DNA of 64,000 bases from positions 73,562,674 to 73,626,673 of the forward strand of contig NC_054706.1 of NCBI RefSeq assembly GCF_016097555.1, written 5' to 3'. A program made the position numbers and the translations under genes. Shown piece after piece: positions 60,301 through 64,000 of the stretch. Positions within the stretch are counted from its first letter, which is position 1. Each line of letters starts with the position of its first letter. The notes beneath the pieces were generated by a model that saw only the letters and a program-made list of their open reading frames with translations, ran no database searches and was not told the DNA's origin. This stretch comes from Gigantopelta aegis. Taxonomy: Eukaryota; Mollusca; Gastropoda; Neomphalida; Peltospiridae.

Positions 60301-62405
60301 CATTCAATAACTACGTAACATAAATATATTAATTTTTATTAATCATAAAAAGGAATGTTTAATTACCTTAATTTCCAAAAACTTTTCAGGACAGTATTTT
60401 GTGACAGGAAGTTCAAACAAGGCACTTGGACTACATGAATTCCTGAAAGAGTAAGATACTGCATCAATTAGTTTATTAAAAACTACCACTAGTATCAGTA
60501 ATGATAATCATAAGTACCTATATTTATATTTTGTTATTTGATAGCAAACTGAAAAATTACTTTACTTGAGGTTTTTCTATGAATTGATTATCAGATAAGA
60601 CAATATTCTAGTCATATTGAATCCAGCTTCTTGCCGTAGCAACTTTATTATTGGACATTTTCACCAAATTGAAGATCAAATTTCATTTAGAGAACAGCAA
60701 TATCATGTTTTGTAAAAGACAACAGCTATTTTTCAGAGACCATGCATGATTGAATTCCACCCATACAAAATGGCCAGCGATGATACAACATCGAAAAAAG
60801 GTGCATGCCTCAACTCAGGTCTTGTATTAATTACAAATTCTTGTTTTTATGTAACTGATAGTTTGTTCACGACAACATTTTAGTTATCAATGCATGGTTT
60901 CCAACATTTTCTCAAGCAAACTGCTAAATGTTCATCCAAAGGAAATAACAAATGTTTCTTATTTCGAGGGTTATAAAGTGGATTATAATAATCTATAAAT
61001 CATATTTTACCATAACCACAGTTACCACTGTGTTAATAAAATGCAGTATGCAATATCGCTATCAAGAAGTGTTTATAGTATTTATGTTACAACAAAAACT
61101 TGCCATTTACTGTAATGACCAGCAAAATTTAGCTCCAACAAGTGACCTGAAACAGATGTCATCGTCATTGCAGCATTTTGGTTGAGAAGATGGTAGTCAA
61201 ACTCATACAGCTTGTTGAAACGAGAGAGTCCCTCTCTCTACAAGAAAACAACGAACAATATTTAACTCGAAATTTTTGGAATATGACAGGACTCAAGATT
61301 ATACAAATATGGACCAGACGCCTTACATGGAATAAAAATATTTATTCATGTAAAAAACAAAGGGAAAAAAGAAGAGGAAGTTTGTTAGTCTTGAACTCAA
61401 CCAATCATCAAATTGTATGGGTCAAAAGAGTACATGTACCTCCTCCACACAGGAGCTATGTAGAATAGTGTTCACATGGTACAAGCGGTAAGTTAAGAAC
61501 ATGTTTAGGCCATTGTTTGCTATTCATGCTACGCTAGTTCATTTTGTTACTACTGGCCATTATCGACTTCTGCCTACCAGATGCGTGTGCATGCTGATAA
61601 AGTGATATGTGACGTCAATGCCCTACACACATGGCTTCCGCTATAAAACAAACAGGTTATAATCCTTTCTTTCTTAAGTGGTCGAATACTGAGGCCGTTG
61701 CCCTACCCCCCAGTAAGGTCATTTTGTCCTTTATCCGGGTCGTTTCACCCGTTTTATTTTGATCTAAATCTTTATGGCTTGTGTCTTCTCCTCCATGCCT
61801 TTTTCCATTGTGTAGAGATTAAATGTATGTTGCAGTCTAATATAGACATTCTTCAGCAACTCCCGTAAACCAAGCTAGTTTTTCAAGAGTCATGTGACAT
61901 CACCAAAACTGTTATGAATCTGCGAAGCAGACGAAATTTTGACAATGACAGCAGTGTGAAACTGTTGTTTATTTAGGTTTAGGTTAATTTTACGTGCTAT
62001 TTAATATAGTGCAAAATGGTGATCATGTATAAAAATAATTTAAATGTCAGGGTTCAATCATATGCAGATTCCTTAAAAACAAATCATATGCAAATAGATA
62101 AGTTTATTGGGTAGCCCAGTTCACTGATTTTCACGATATTAAACCTCCCACAATATTTATATATATGAGGGTGGGAGGGTAGGGGCGAAACGACCTGTTT
62201 GGAGGACGAACCTACCCGGGACGAAACAACTGGGCGAATCTGGATAAAAGCAAAACGGTCTGACCGTGCCAAAGAAAGTCCTTCTAAAAATGAAGACTGT
62301 ACATACTAATACTATCCCTACCTTTCTGTATCTTCCTTGAGACATGACATCTGCAAGTGATTTTGCAGCATCGTTTTTCTCGGCAACATTCAAAACACGG
62401 ACCAT
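24348..62405 (-). CDS. TOP3A: DNA topoisomerase III alpha, 31 coding exons
   Basis: A type IA topoisomerase that cuts and passes single DNA strands. With RecQ helicases it dissolves double Holliday junctions, and in animals it also serves mitochondrial DNA. The spliced frame is exactly 3000 nt (999 aa; human 1001) with every intron phase consistent. Visible parts: Toprim domain with E9 and the DCDREGEN motif (D116, D118, E120); active-site tyrosine Y331 in ISYPRTET; Cys4 zinc ribbon (C625, C628, C647, C653); two GRF zinc fingers (C818-C851 and C901-C934); CCHC knuckle (C980, C983, H988, C993). The second start, ATG at 62405, has a strong context (A at -3, G at +4). No coding lesion was found. 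The introns are loaded with minisatellites and transposons. Confidence 0.97.
24957..25367. mobile_element. Two SINE family A fragments in opposite orientation
   Basis: 24957-25140 reads tail to body on the - strand (TTTAACGACACCACTGGAGCAC), and about 25215-25367 reads body to tail on the + strand (GATTAATAATTCAATGTGCC, GTCGTTAAAGAAAAA). Together they form an imperfect inverted pair in TOP3A intron 30. Confidence 0.7.
25432..25545 (-). CDS. TOP3A: TOP3A exon 30
   Basis: Residues 949-986. It encodes a Gly/Asn/Lys-rich linker with basic clusters (GRKRN, QRKKKS; a possible nuclear signal), then CSLCGQI, the first half of the CCHC knuckle. Confidence 0.93.
   Translation of the reverse strand: MATLGGPKLGMVEGKGMLQHKTQHPSVKRSPAVFVDK
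25668..27267 (-). mobile_element. Intact Tc1/mariner transposon in TOP3A intron 29
   Basis: The element is 1600 bp, begins CTACTCAAAAGAATT and ends with its reverse complement; the terminal repeats are about 27 bp with one indel. TA lies on each side (25666-25667, 27268-27269), the Tc1/mariner target duplication. One uninterrupted transposase gene occupies the middle on the - strand, the same strand as the host gene. It looks young because frame and ends are both whole. Confidence 0.95.
25879..26904 (-). CDS. Tc1-like transposase, 341 aa
   Basis: Cuts and pastes its element at TA sites. The N-terminal paired-like helix-turn-helix region (about residues 1-60) is followed by the GRPR linker motif. 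The catalytic domain has FTDESRF (first D), LQDDNARPH (second D) and [11 protein letters not shown] (E); 34 residues separate the last two, the DD34E signature of Tc1. The length is normal for the family. I chose the ATG at 26904 (MVRRQL) because the family starts there; the frame stays open 39 codons upstream to 27021. No stop or frameshift is seen. Confidence 0.95.
   Translation of the reverse strand: MVRRQLTIEDRGRAIAWLQDGNTQRNVALRLDVSQSVVGRLWQRYQATNSVRNRPRSGRPRSTTNREDRYITNMALRQRTTTARRLRDNLRTATGTRVSDQTIRNRLRANNLRCRRQAVRPPLLPCHRTARRHWCMLHLRWQRVQWGRVMFTDESRFSLQFNDGRVRVYRRPGERFADVNVRQRHRFGGGSAMVWGGISIHHRTPLYVVDGNLNGIRFLNEIIWPLVLPGLQQIGGGAVLQDDNARPHRARVVTDFLRQQGIARMDWPAYLPDLAPIEHAWDELGRRVRDNHAPPANLHDLGQILMAEWQAIPQEFFRRLINSMRQRCVECIRARGGFTHY
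27549..27667 (-). CDS. TOP3A: TOP3A exon 29
   Basis: Residues 909-948. It is the second part of GRF finger 2 ([13 protein letters not shown], then [11 protein letters not shown]). The donor is GTCTGT, and reading through it would meet a stop after nine codons. Confidence 0.94.
28089..28202 (-). CDS. TOP3A: TOP3A exon 28
   Basis: Residues 871-908. It is a linker, then CGCSQPAK, the first cysteine pair of GRF finger 2. The acceptor is TTTCAG and the donor GTAACT. Confidence 0.92.
28203..29266. other. TOP3A intron 27, degenerate repeats
   Basis: It holds a short simple repeat of ATAGGCTGATATT and ATAGGTATGATATT at 28605-28670, SINE-like motifs at 28365-28460 and 28680-28830 (GATCTTTTATATGCACCATCCC), and a GC-rich patch at 28890-29030. 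No other gene is recognised. Confidence 0.55.
29267..29369 (-). CDS. TOP3A: TOP3A exon 27
   Basis: Residues 837-870. GRQFYKC and GCSFFLWQD finish GRF zinc finger 1. The donor is GTATTG. Confidence 0.94.
29556..29763 (-). mobile_element. SINE family A, partial
   Basis: It has the tail-to-body order on the - strand with clear motifs (GGCTATTGGATGTCAAACG, GATCTTTTATATGCACCATC, GCACTGGCTGGAACGAGAAA). The tRNA head is lost. It lies in TOP3A intron 26. Confidence 0.8.
29890..30216 (-). CDS. TOP3A: TOP3A exon 26
   Basis: Residues 728-836, the longest exon. Most is a low-complexity Ser/Asn/Thr/Gly linker, which is variable in the family. It ends with CNCG and VKKEGPNK, the first half of GRF finger 1. 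Confidence 0.93.
30547..30629 (-). CDS. TOP3A: TOP3A exon 25
   Basis: Residues 700-727. [11 protein letters not shown] matches the conserved IGGCDD block after the zinc ribbon. The donor is GTAAGC. Confidence 0.94.
30672..30932 (-). mobile_element. SINE-like repeat with tRNA-type head
   Basis: On the - strand it begins GGCCTTGGTGGTGTTATCG and GGTAGGTACAGGGTTCG (A- and B-box-like). The body differs from families A and B (AGTGGCCATACACC, TCCAGGACAG). It lies in TOP3A intron 24. Confidence 0.65.
31022..32483. mobile_element. hAT-like non-autonomous element, 1462 bp
   Basis: It begins CAGTGCTCTAAAAAGC and ends with GCTTTGTAGAGCACTG, imperfect inverted repeats of the CAG...CTG type. The 5-bp repeat CTTAA stands at 31017-31021 and 32484-32488. 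The interior has no transposase and may hold a nested repeat (GGCTACCA motifs near 31300-31560). It lies in TOP3A intron 24. Confidence 0.75.
32506..33086. mobile_element. TTAA-flanked element, 581 bp
   Basis: The ends AGGAACGGACCCTAG and, as reverse complement, AGGGACATACCCTAG are inverted. TTAA lies at 32502-32505 and 33087-33090. It belongs to the same terminal-repeat family as 10245-11054. No coding capacity is seen. Confidence 0.75.
33110..33301. repeat. 50-bp minisatellite, four units
   Basis: A unit with AATCAAGTTCTTGGAGGGGA is repeated almost perfectly; the last unit is short. It lies in TOP3A intron 24. Confidence 0.9.
33442..33515 (-). CDS. TOP3A: TOP3A exon 24
   Basis: Residues 676-699. 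[15 protein letters not shown] aligns with the human FKRGSLPPTMPL block. The donor is GTACGT, needed to keep the frame into exon 25. Confidence 0.9.
34042..34141 (-). CDS. TOP3A: TOP3A exon 23
   Basis: Residues 642-675. GFFIGC, YPQCRN and [10 protein letters not shown] give the second half of the Cys4 zinc ribbon and the segment after it. Confidence 0.96.
34430..34605 (-). repeat. Dispersed repeat, GCAGCCACCTgt type
   Basis: Motifs such as TTAAGCAGCCACCT and TTGGCTGCTTAACGCAGGT recur near 42808-42957 and 44985-45181 in other orientations. I cannot name the family; it lies in TOP3A intron 22 here. Confidence 0.55.
34682..34769 (-). CDS. TOP3A: TOP3A exon 22
   Basis: Residues 613-641. [20 protein letters not shown] is the first half of the Cys4 zinc ribbon. 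Confidence 0.95.
35307..35370 (-). CDS. TOP3A: TOP3A exon 21
   Basis: Residues 592-612. [13 protein letters not shown] matches human KKLDEALAQYFG at the end of the catalytic core. Confidence 0.95.
35493..35878 (-). mobile_element. SINE family B, full length
   Basis: It is 386 bp and flanked by the 13-bp repeat AATATATAGTCAA at 35480-35492 and 35879-35891. The head with the B box (GGTTCAGATCCC on the - strand) lies near 35820. It is in TOP3A intron 20. Confidence 0.9.
36803..36861 (-). CDS. TOP3A: TOP3A exon 20
   Basis: Residues 572-591. [19 protein letters not shown] matches human VLRQQVQKYKQVFIEAVAK. Confidence 0.95.
37159..37187 (-). CDS. TOP3A: TOP3A exon 19, 29-nt microexon
   Basis: Residues 562-571 (ICEGRKNKD). 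It is short but required: without it the frame breaks and the conserved LICDGKKDK block would be missing. The acceptor is TTTCAG and the donor GTAAAA. Confidence 0.92.
37230..38450. other. TOP3A intron 18, gene-free part
   Basis: No exon is seen. Near 37242 a TTAAAGGAAGGGACA motif resembles the end of a TTAA element, and at 38199-38246 two GACGTCAC motifs sit near CCGGACGTCAC and AAAATGGCTGCC. These may be an old inserted element rather than a promoter. I could not find its second end. Confidence 0.35.
38455..40259. repeat. GC-rich compound minisatellite in TOP3A intron 18
   Basis: Units of roughly 35-75 bp combine GGAGTGGAAGGTGGTGTGGG, GCTGATCAACGGCAC and TACGGACCAAACATTAGGAT. A higher-order unit of about 180 bp is nearly identical from 38530 to 39170. 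The array ends 17 nt from the exon 18 donor. The 226-codon open frame at 38535-39215 is the repeat itself, not a gene. Confidence 0.93.
40276..40345 (-). CDS. TOP3A: TOP3A exon 18
   Basis: Residues 539-561. [20 protein letters not shown] matches human GYDSMGYEMSKPDLRAELEA. The donor GTGAGA follows AAACT. Confidence 0.95.
40786..40899 (-). CDS. TOP3A: TOP3A exon 17
   Basis: Residues 501-538. [14 protein letters not shown] and [11 protein letters not shown] are near-invariant topoisomerase III motifs. Confidence 0.97.
40917..41185 (-). mobile_element. SINE family A, near full length
   Basis: It runs from the tail (GTTTGTTTTGTTTAACACCAC) near 40917 to a tRNA-like region with GGGATCGATC near 41160. 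It lies just upstream of exon 17 in TOP3A intron 16. Confidence 0.83.
41438..42014. repeat. 64-bp minisatellite, nine units
   Basis: Nine nearly identical units carry GTATACAGCATGTATACTGG and CTCCTTGGACAGGATCTTAC. The inner GTATACAGCATGTATAC is itself palindromic. It lies in TOP3A intron 16. Confidence 0.95.
42548..42626 (-). CDS. TOP3A: TOP3A exon 16
   Basis: Residues 475-500. [20 protein letters not shown] and EKHGIG match the family almost exactly. Confidence 0.97.
42808..42957 (+). repeat. Dispersed repeat, GCAGCCAC type
   Basis: TTAAGCAGCCACTAGAGG and AAGACAGGTGGCTGTTTACT are shared with 44985-45181. It lies in TOP3A intron 15, directly before a SINE. Confidence 0.6.
42957..43232 (+). 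mobile_element. SINE family A
   Basis: It runs from TTGATGCGCGGTCAGT through GCACCACGACTGG and CATATAAAAGATCCCTTGCT to the tail GTCGTAAAACAAACAAAC. The first part of the head is missing. Confidence 0.83.
43385..43435 (-). CDS. TOP3A: TOP3A exon 15
   Basis: Residues 458-474 ([17 protein letters not shown]), aligned to human ILPVYEQGSHFQPSTVE. Confidence 0.94.
43440..44820. other. TOP3A intron 14, no feature recognised
   Basis: AT-rich sequence. Two inverted CTTGGGACATAA motifs near 44038 and 44224 hint at a small decayed element. No gene is supported. Confidence 0.5.
44824..44898 (-). CDS. TOP3A: TOP3A exon 14
   Basis: Residues 433-457. [18 protein letters not shown] matches human [18 protein letters not shown]. 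Confidence 0.97.
44985..45181 (+). repeat. Dispersed repeat, GCAGCCAC type
   Basis: TATGCAGCCACTAAAGGGAG, AGACAGGTGGCTGCTTCATG and GGTGGCTGCTATAGCGGG recur with the copies in introns 15 and 22. It lies in TOP3A intron 13. Confidence 0.6.
45342..45452 (-). CDS. TOP3A: TOP3A exon 13
   Basis: Residues 396-432. [20 protein letters not shown] matches the human sequence at nearly every residue. The donor is GTTGGT. Confidence 0.97.
45465..45760 (-). mobile_element. SINE, family A/B type, near full length
   Basis: It starts with the tail-like TTATTTAATGACAAACTCAA and includes GGGCTACTCTTTCCAGTTAG, GCTGGAACGAGAAATAACCC and a head near 45740. It lies directly upstream of exon 13. Confidence 0.75.
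45770..46510. other. TOP3A intron 12, rest
   Basis: AT-rich sequence without a recognised gene or element. Confidence 0.5.
46517..46623 (-). CDS. TOP3A: TOP3A exon 12
   Basis: Residues 360-395. [20 protein letters not shown] contains the AHPPIHP motif of type IA topoisomerases. The donor is GTCTGG. Confidence 0.97.
46936..47030 (-). pseudogene. Tandem duplicate of the 3' half of TOP3A exon 11
   Basis: The sequence repeats exon 11 from the catalytic ISYPRTET codons to the exon end and its GTGAGT donor, in a 107-bp tandem step. It is 2 nt shorter than the exon around the KDLDM codons, so its frame is lost, and it lacks the 5' half of the exon. It is a dead pseudoexon in intron 11. Confidence 0.88.
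47043..47223 (-). CDS. TOP3A: TOP3A exon 11, active-site exon
   Basis: Residues 300-359. It carries [16 protein letters not shown] and [15 protein letters not shown]331 is the tyrosine that forms the covalent link to DNA. Acceptor TTTCAG, donor GTGAGT. Confidence 0.98.
47771..50318. repeat. 22-bp minisatellite copied from the exon 10 splice site
   Basis: About a hundred units read, on the - strand, GCTTTAGATACCGTGGTATG plus TG, with drift. The first unit is exon 10 itself: GCT TTA GAT ACC GTG are codons A-L-D-T-V, followed by the donor GTATGT. Each unit thus repeats the exon end and 5' splice site. A 544-bp block is duplicated inside (for example 48467 and 49011). An element interrupts it at 49644-50018. 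It fills most of intron 10. Confidence 0.93.
49644..50018. mobile_element. hAT-like MITE inside the minisatellite
   Basis: It begins CAGGGTTCATAG and ends CTACGAACCCTG. The 5-bp repeat CTAAA flanks it (49639-49643 and 50019-50023). Neighbouring units show the empty site GTATCTAAAGCCAC, which confirms a 5-bp target duplication. The 375-bp interior is rich in AAAGACTTT and has no gene. Confidence 0.82.
50319..50393 (-). CDS. TOP3A: TOP3A exon 10
   Basis: Residues 275-299. [18 protein letters not shown] and ALDTV match human. The donor GTATGT is the first of a long tandem series. Confidence 0.95.
50752..51047 (+). mobile_element. SINE family A variant
   Basis: The head GGGGCGGGATTTACTCAGTC is followed by the family body (AAGGTTGTGGTATGTGC, AAAATGTAGCGGGTTTCC) and the tail GTTAAACAAAACAAACT. 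It lies in TOP3A intron 9. Confidence 0.8.
51316..51370 (-). CDS. TOP3A: TOP3A exon 9
   Basis: Residues 256-274. [17 protein letters not shown] matches human RLFNHTACLVLYQLCVE. The donor is GTAGGA. Confidence 0.95.
51958..52321. repeat. About 60-bp minisatellite, six units, at the exon 8 donor
   Basis: Units contain CCTTGATTACAACTATAACA, ATCAACAATATAATG and AGATATTTATATAGTCAC. The last unit ends within the first bases of intron 8 (GTGACTATATA on the - strand). It lies in TOP3A intron 8. Confidence 0.92.
52326..52374 (-). CDS. TOP3A: TOP3A exon 8
   Basis: Residues 240-255. [17 protein letters not shown] aligns with human VTHDHKDGIVEFNWKR. The donor is GTGACT. Confidence 0.92.
52866..53036 (-). 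CDS. TOP3A: TOP3A exon 7
   Basis: Residues 183-239. [20 protein letters not shown] and [19 protein letters not shown] are hallmark topoisomerase III blocks. Confidence 0.98.
53090..53428. mobile_element. Decayed element, CAGGGTTTCTAG end
   Basis: The right end reads, on the - strand, CAGGGTTTCTAGATTATGGT. Repeated CACTAGCCA and TTTACTAGCC motifs fill it, and a weak inverted match lies near 53108. It resembles the hAT-like ends above. It lies in TOP3A intron 6. Confidence 0.5.
53440..53850. other. TOP3A intron 6, rest
   Basis: AT-rich with an A run at 53692-53706. Nothing else is recognised. Confidence 0.5.
53853..53944 (-). CDS. TOP3A: TOP3A exon 6
   Basis: Residues 152-182. [20 protein letters not shown] matches human [20 protein letters not shown]. 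The donor is GTTTGT. Confidence 0.97.
53950..55085. other. TOP3A intron 5, no gene seen
   Basis: AT-rich. CTTAAAGGGGCATTCCTGAC near 54507 looks like one end of a TTAA element, but I could not find the partner end. Confidence 0.4.
55092..55143 (-). CDS. TOP3A: TOP3A exon 5
   Basis: Residues 135-151. [18 protein letters not shown] matches human [18 protein letters not shown]. The acceptor is TTTCAG and the donor GTAAGA. Confidence 0.96.
55150..55835. other. TOP3A intron 4, no feature recognised
   Basis: AT-rich, with a locally repeated TAATTAGAAGTTATCA motif (55490 and 55690) and nothing else identified. Confidence 0.5.
55840..55948 (-). CDS. TOP3A: TOP3A exon 4, Toprim catalytic exon
   Basis: Residues 99-134. 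[18 protein letters not shown] carries D116, D118 and E120, which bind the catalytic metal. The acceptor is ACCAG and the donor GTAAAT. Confidence 0.98.
56088..58473. mobile_element. 2.4-kb TIR element with subterminal 13-mers
   Basis: GGGCCATTCCGTGGTA at the left is matched by TACCATGGAATGGCCC at the right, and TTAT flanks both ends (56084-56087, 58474-58477). Near the ends lie copies of GTCACGTCCTGGC: 56268 (reverse, one change), 56431, 56600 (reverse), 56618 (reverse, one change), 58055, 58070 (one change), 58267 and 58436. The AT-rich middle has no recognised transposase. A 4-bp duplication would suit Sola or Academ-like groups, but I cannot assign it. It lies in TOP3A intron 3. Confidence 0.75.
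58732..59110 (-). mobile_element. SINE family B
   Basis: It carries the full order of family B motifs from TTTATTTAACGACGCACTCA to the tRNA head near 59100. The flanks GGCATGATATCAAAG and GGCATATAACCAACC could be a decayed target duplication. It lies in TOP3A intron 3. Confidence 0.87.
59120..59680. other. TOP3A intron 3, unassigned part
   Basis: AT-rich with a short palindromic stretch around ATGTAGCATATATGCTACAT (59400-59420). No gene is supported. Confidence 0.45.
59688..59790 (-). mobile_element. Decayed retroposon tail
   Basis: GAATGAATGTTTAATGACAC is a degenerate reverse of the GTGTCGTTAAACATTCATTC tail seen at 7440 and 17330. Only this end is recognisable. Confidence 0.5.
60020..60140 (-). 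other. Exon-like patch of unknown origin
   Basis: On the - strand about 45 codons read open with mixed composition ([20 protein letters not shown]). It does not fit TOP3A, whose exons 3 and 4 join directly around it. It could be a fragment of another gene carried by a repeat, or chance. Confidence 0.2.
60367..60442 (-). CDS. TOP3A: TOP3A exon 3
   Basis: Residues 73-98. [20 protein letters not shown] matches human QSCNPLVLFEAEIEKYCPEN. The acceptor is TTTCAG and the donor GTAATT. Confidence 0.95.
60450..61095. other. TOP3A intron 2, no feature recognised
   Basis: AT-rich, about 660 bp. It starts with a GC rather than GT donor. Confidence 0.6.
61104..61237 (-). CDS. TOP3A: TOP3A exon 2 (GC donor)
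   Basis: Residues 29-72 plus two bases. [17 protein letters not shown] and [13 protein letters not shown] match human. The frame and the KW(N/Q)SC junction are kept only if the intron begins at GCAAGT, giving a GC-AG intron; the nearby GT would break the frame. Confidence 0.94.
61245..62315. other. TOP3A intron 1, no gene seen
   Basis: Moderately AT-rich. Paired motifs near 61720-61770 (CCTTTATCCGGGTCGTTTCACCCG) and 62180-62260 (GGGGCGAAACGACCTG, CCGGGACGAAACAACTGG) are inverted relatives and may bound a roughly 500-bp element. Confidence 0.45.
62322..62405 (-). CDS. TOP3A: TOP3A exon 1
   Basis: Residues 1-28. [20 protein letters not shown] is the first Toprim motif (E9 catalytic). The ATG at 62405 sits in a strong context. 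An in-frame ATG at 62444 would add 13 residues (MFKIILRCYCSSK), basic and without acids, like a mitochondrial presequence. Confidence 0.96.
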
Positions 62406-62533
62406 TTTAGAAGAGCAGTAGCATCGCAAAATGATCTTAAACATATTGTAAAACGTATGTTCTGATTTTTGCAACACATGTTGTTAAGCATTTCTTTTAA
62501 ATGCACAAAATAGTTTTTGGCTCACTTTCAAGT

Positions 62534-62548
62534 TTATCTTGCCGCCAT
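62534..62548 (-). other. Possible uORF MAAR
   Basis: ATGGCGGCAAGATAA is a four-codon frame upstream of TOP3A. It would be in the leader only if transcription starts upstream of 62548, which the sequence alone cannot show. Confidence 0.3.
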
Positions 62549-62551
62549 TTT
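62541..62551 (-). promoter_or_regulatory. YY1-type motif upstream of TOP3A
   Basis: AAAATGGCGGC on the - strand is a full match to the YY1 core, 136 bp upstream of the 62405 ATG. In animals such sites cluster at start sites of housekeeping genes, so the promoter probably lies here. Confidence 0.5.
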
Positions 62552-62630
62552 GAAAGTTGAAGGTCAATTGCTATTTCCGGTATGACCAAATAAAATTATA
62601 CCCATTATAGAATGGTATAGGATGTAACAA

Positions 62631-64000
<1,370 letters not shown>

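Noticed and set aside
62405-62477. Start of TOP3A at 62477
   Set aside because: The codon there is GTG, not ATG; the only in-frame upstream ATG is at 62444.

Overview
The window is animal nuclear DNA, most likely from a marine mollusc and perhaps a gastropod. The evidence is two intron-rich genes with close metazoan orthologs, AT-rich introns, dense tRNA-derived SINEs with a tail ending in GTCGTTAAACAAAACAAA, cut-and-paste transposons and MITEs, and several long minisatellites. The species call rests on repeat style only. I recognised no retrovirus, LTR element, CRISPR array, rRNA or true tRNA gene.

Two host genes meet tail to tail. On the + strand, CBY1 (Chibby, 125 aa, 3 coding exons, 21615-23905) ends with a poly(A) signal at 24086. 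On the - strand, TOP3A (DNA topoisomerase III alpha) runs from 62405 to 24348. I traced 31 coding exons whose phases all agree and sum to exactly 3000 nt (999 aa plus stop). They carry the Toprim catalytic acids, the active-site tyrosine (Y331), a Cys4 zinc ribbon, two GRF zinc fingers and a C-terminal CCHC knuckle. An in-frame upstream ATG at 62444 may give a mitochondrial form.

Layout: 1-2105 is an 88-bp satellite with a SINE in it. 2163-3238 holds nested SINE and MITE debris. 3239-13753 is copy 1 of a roughly 9-10 kb duplicated block that ends at a 200-N gap (13754-13953). 14349-23227 is copy 2. Copy 1 holds only CBY1 exons 1 and 2, copy 2 the whole gene. Because the gap cuts copy 1, an unpurged second haplotype is the simplest explanation. 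24348-62405 is TOP3A with elements in its introns: an intact Tc1/mariner transposon (25668-27267), hAT-like elements, TTAA elements, SINEs, and a 2.4-kb terminal-inverted-repeat element with repeated 13-mers (56088-58473). 62747-64000 is a second, decayed Tc1 element cut by the window edge.

The most unusual signal is in TOP3A. The roughly 2.2 kb, 22-bp minisatellite of intron 10 is a tandem copy of the last five codons of exon 10 plus its 5' splice site, so the intron holds about a hundred near-copies of its own donor. Arrays in introns 8 and 18 and a 107-bp duplication at exon 11 also lie at or next to 5' splice sites.
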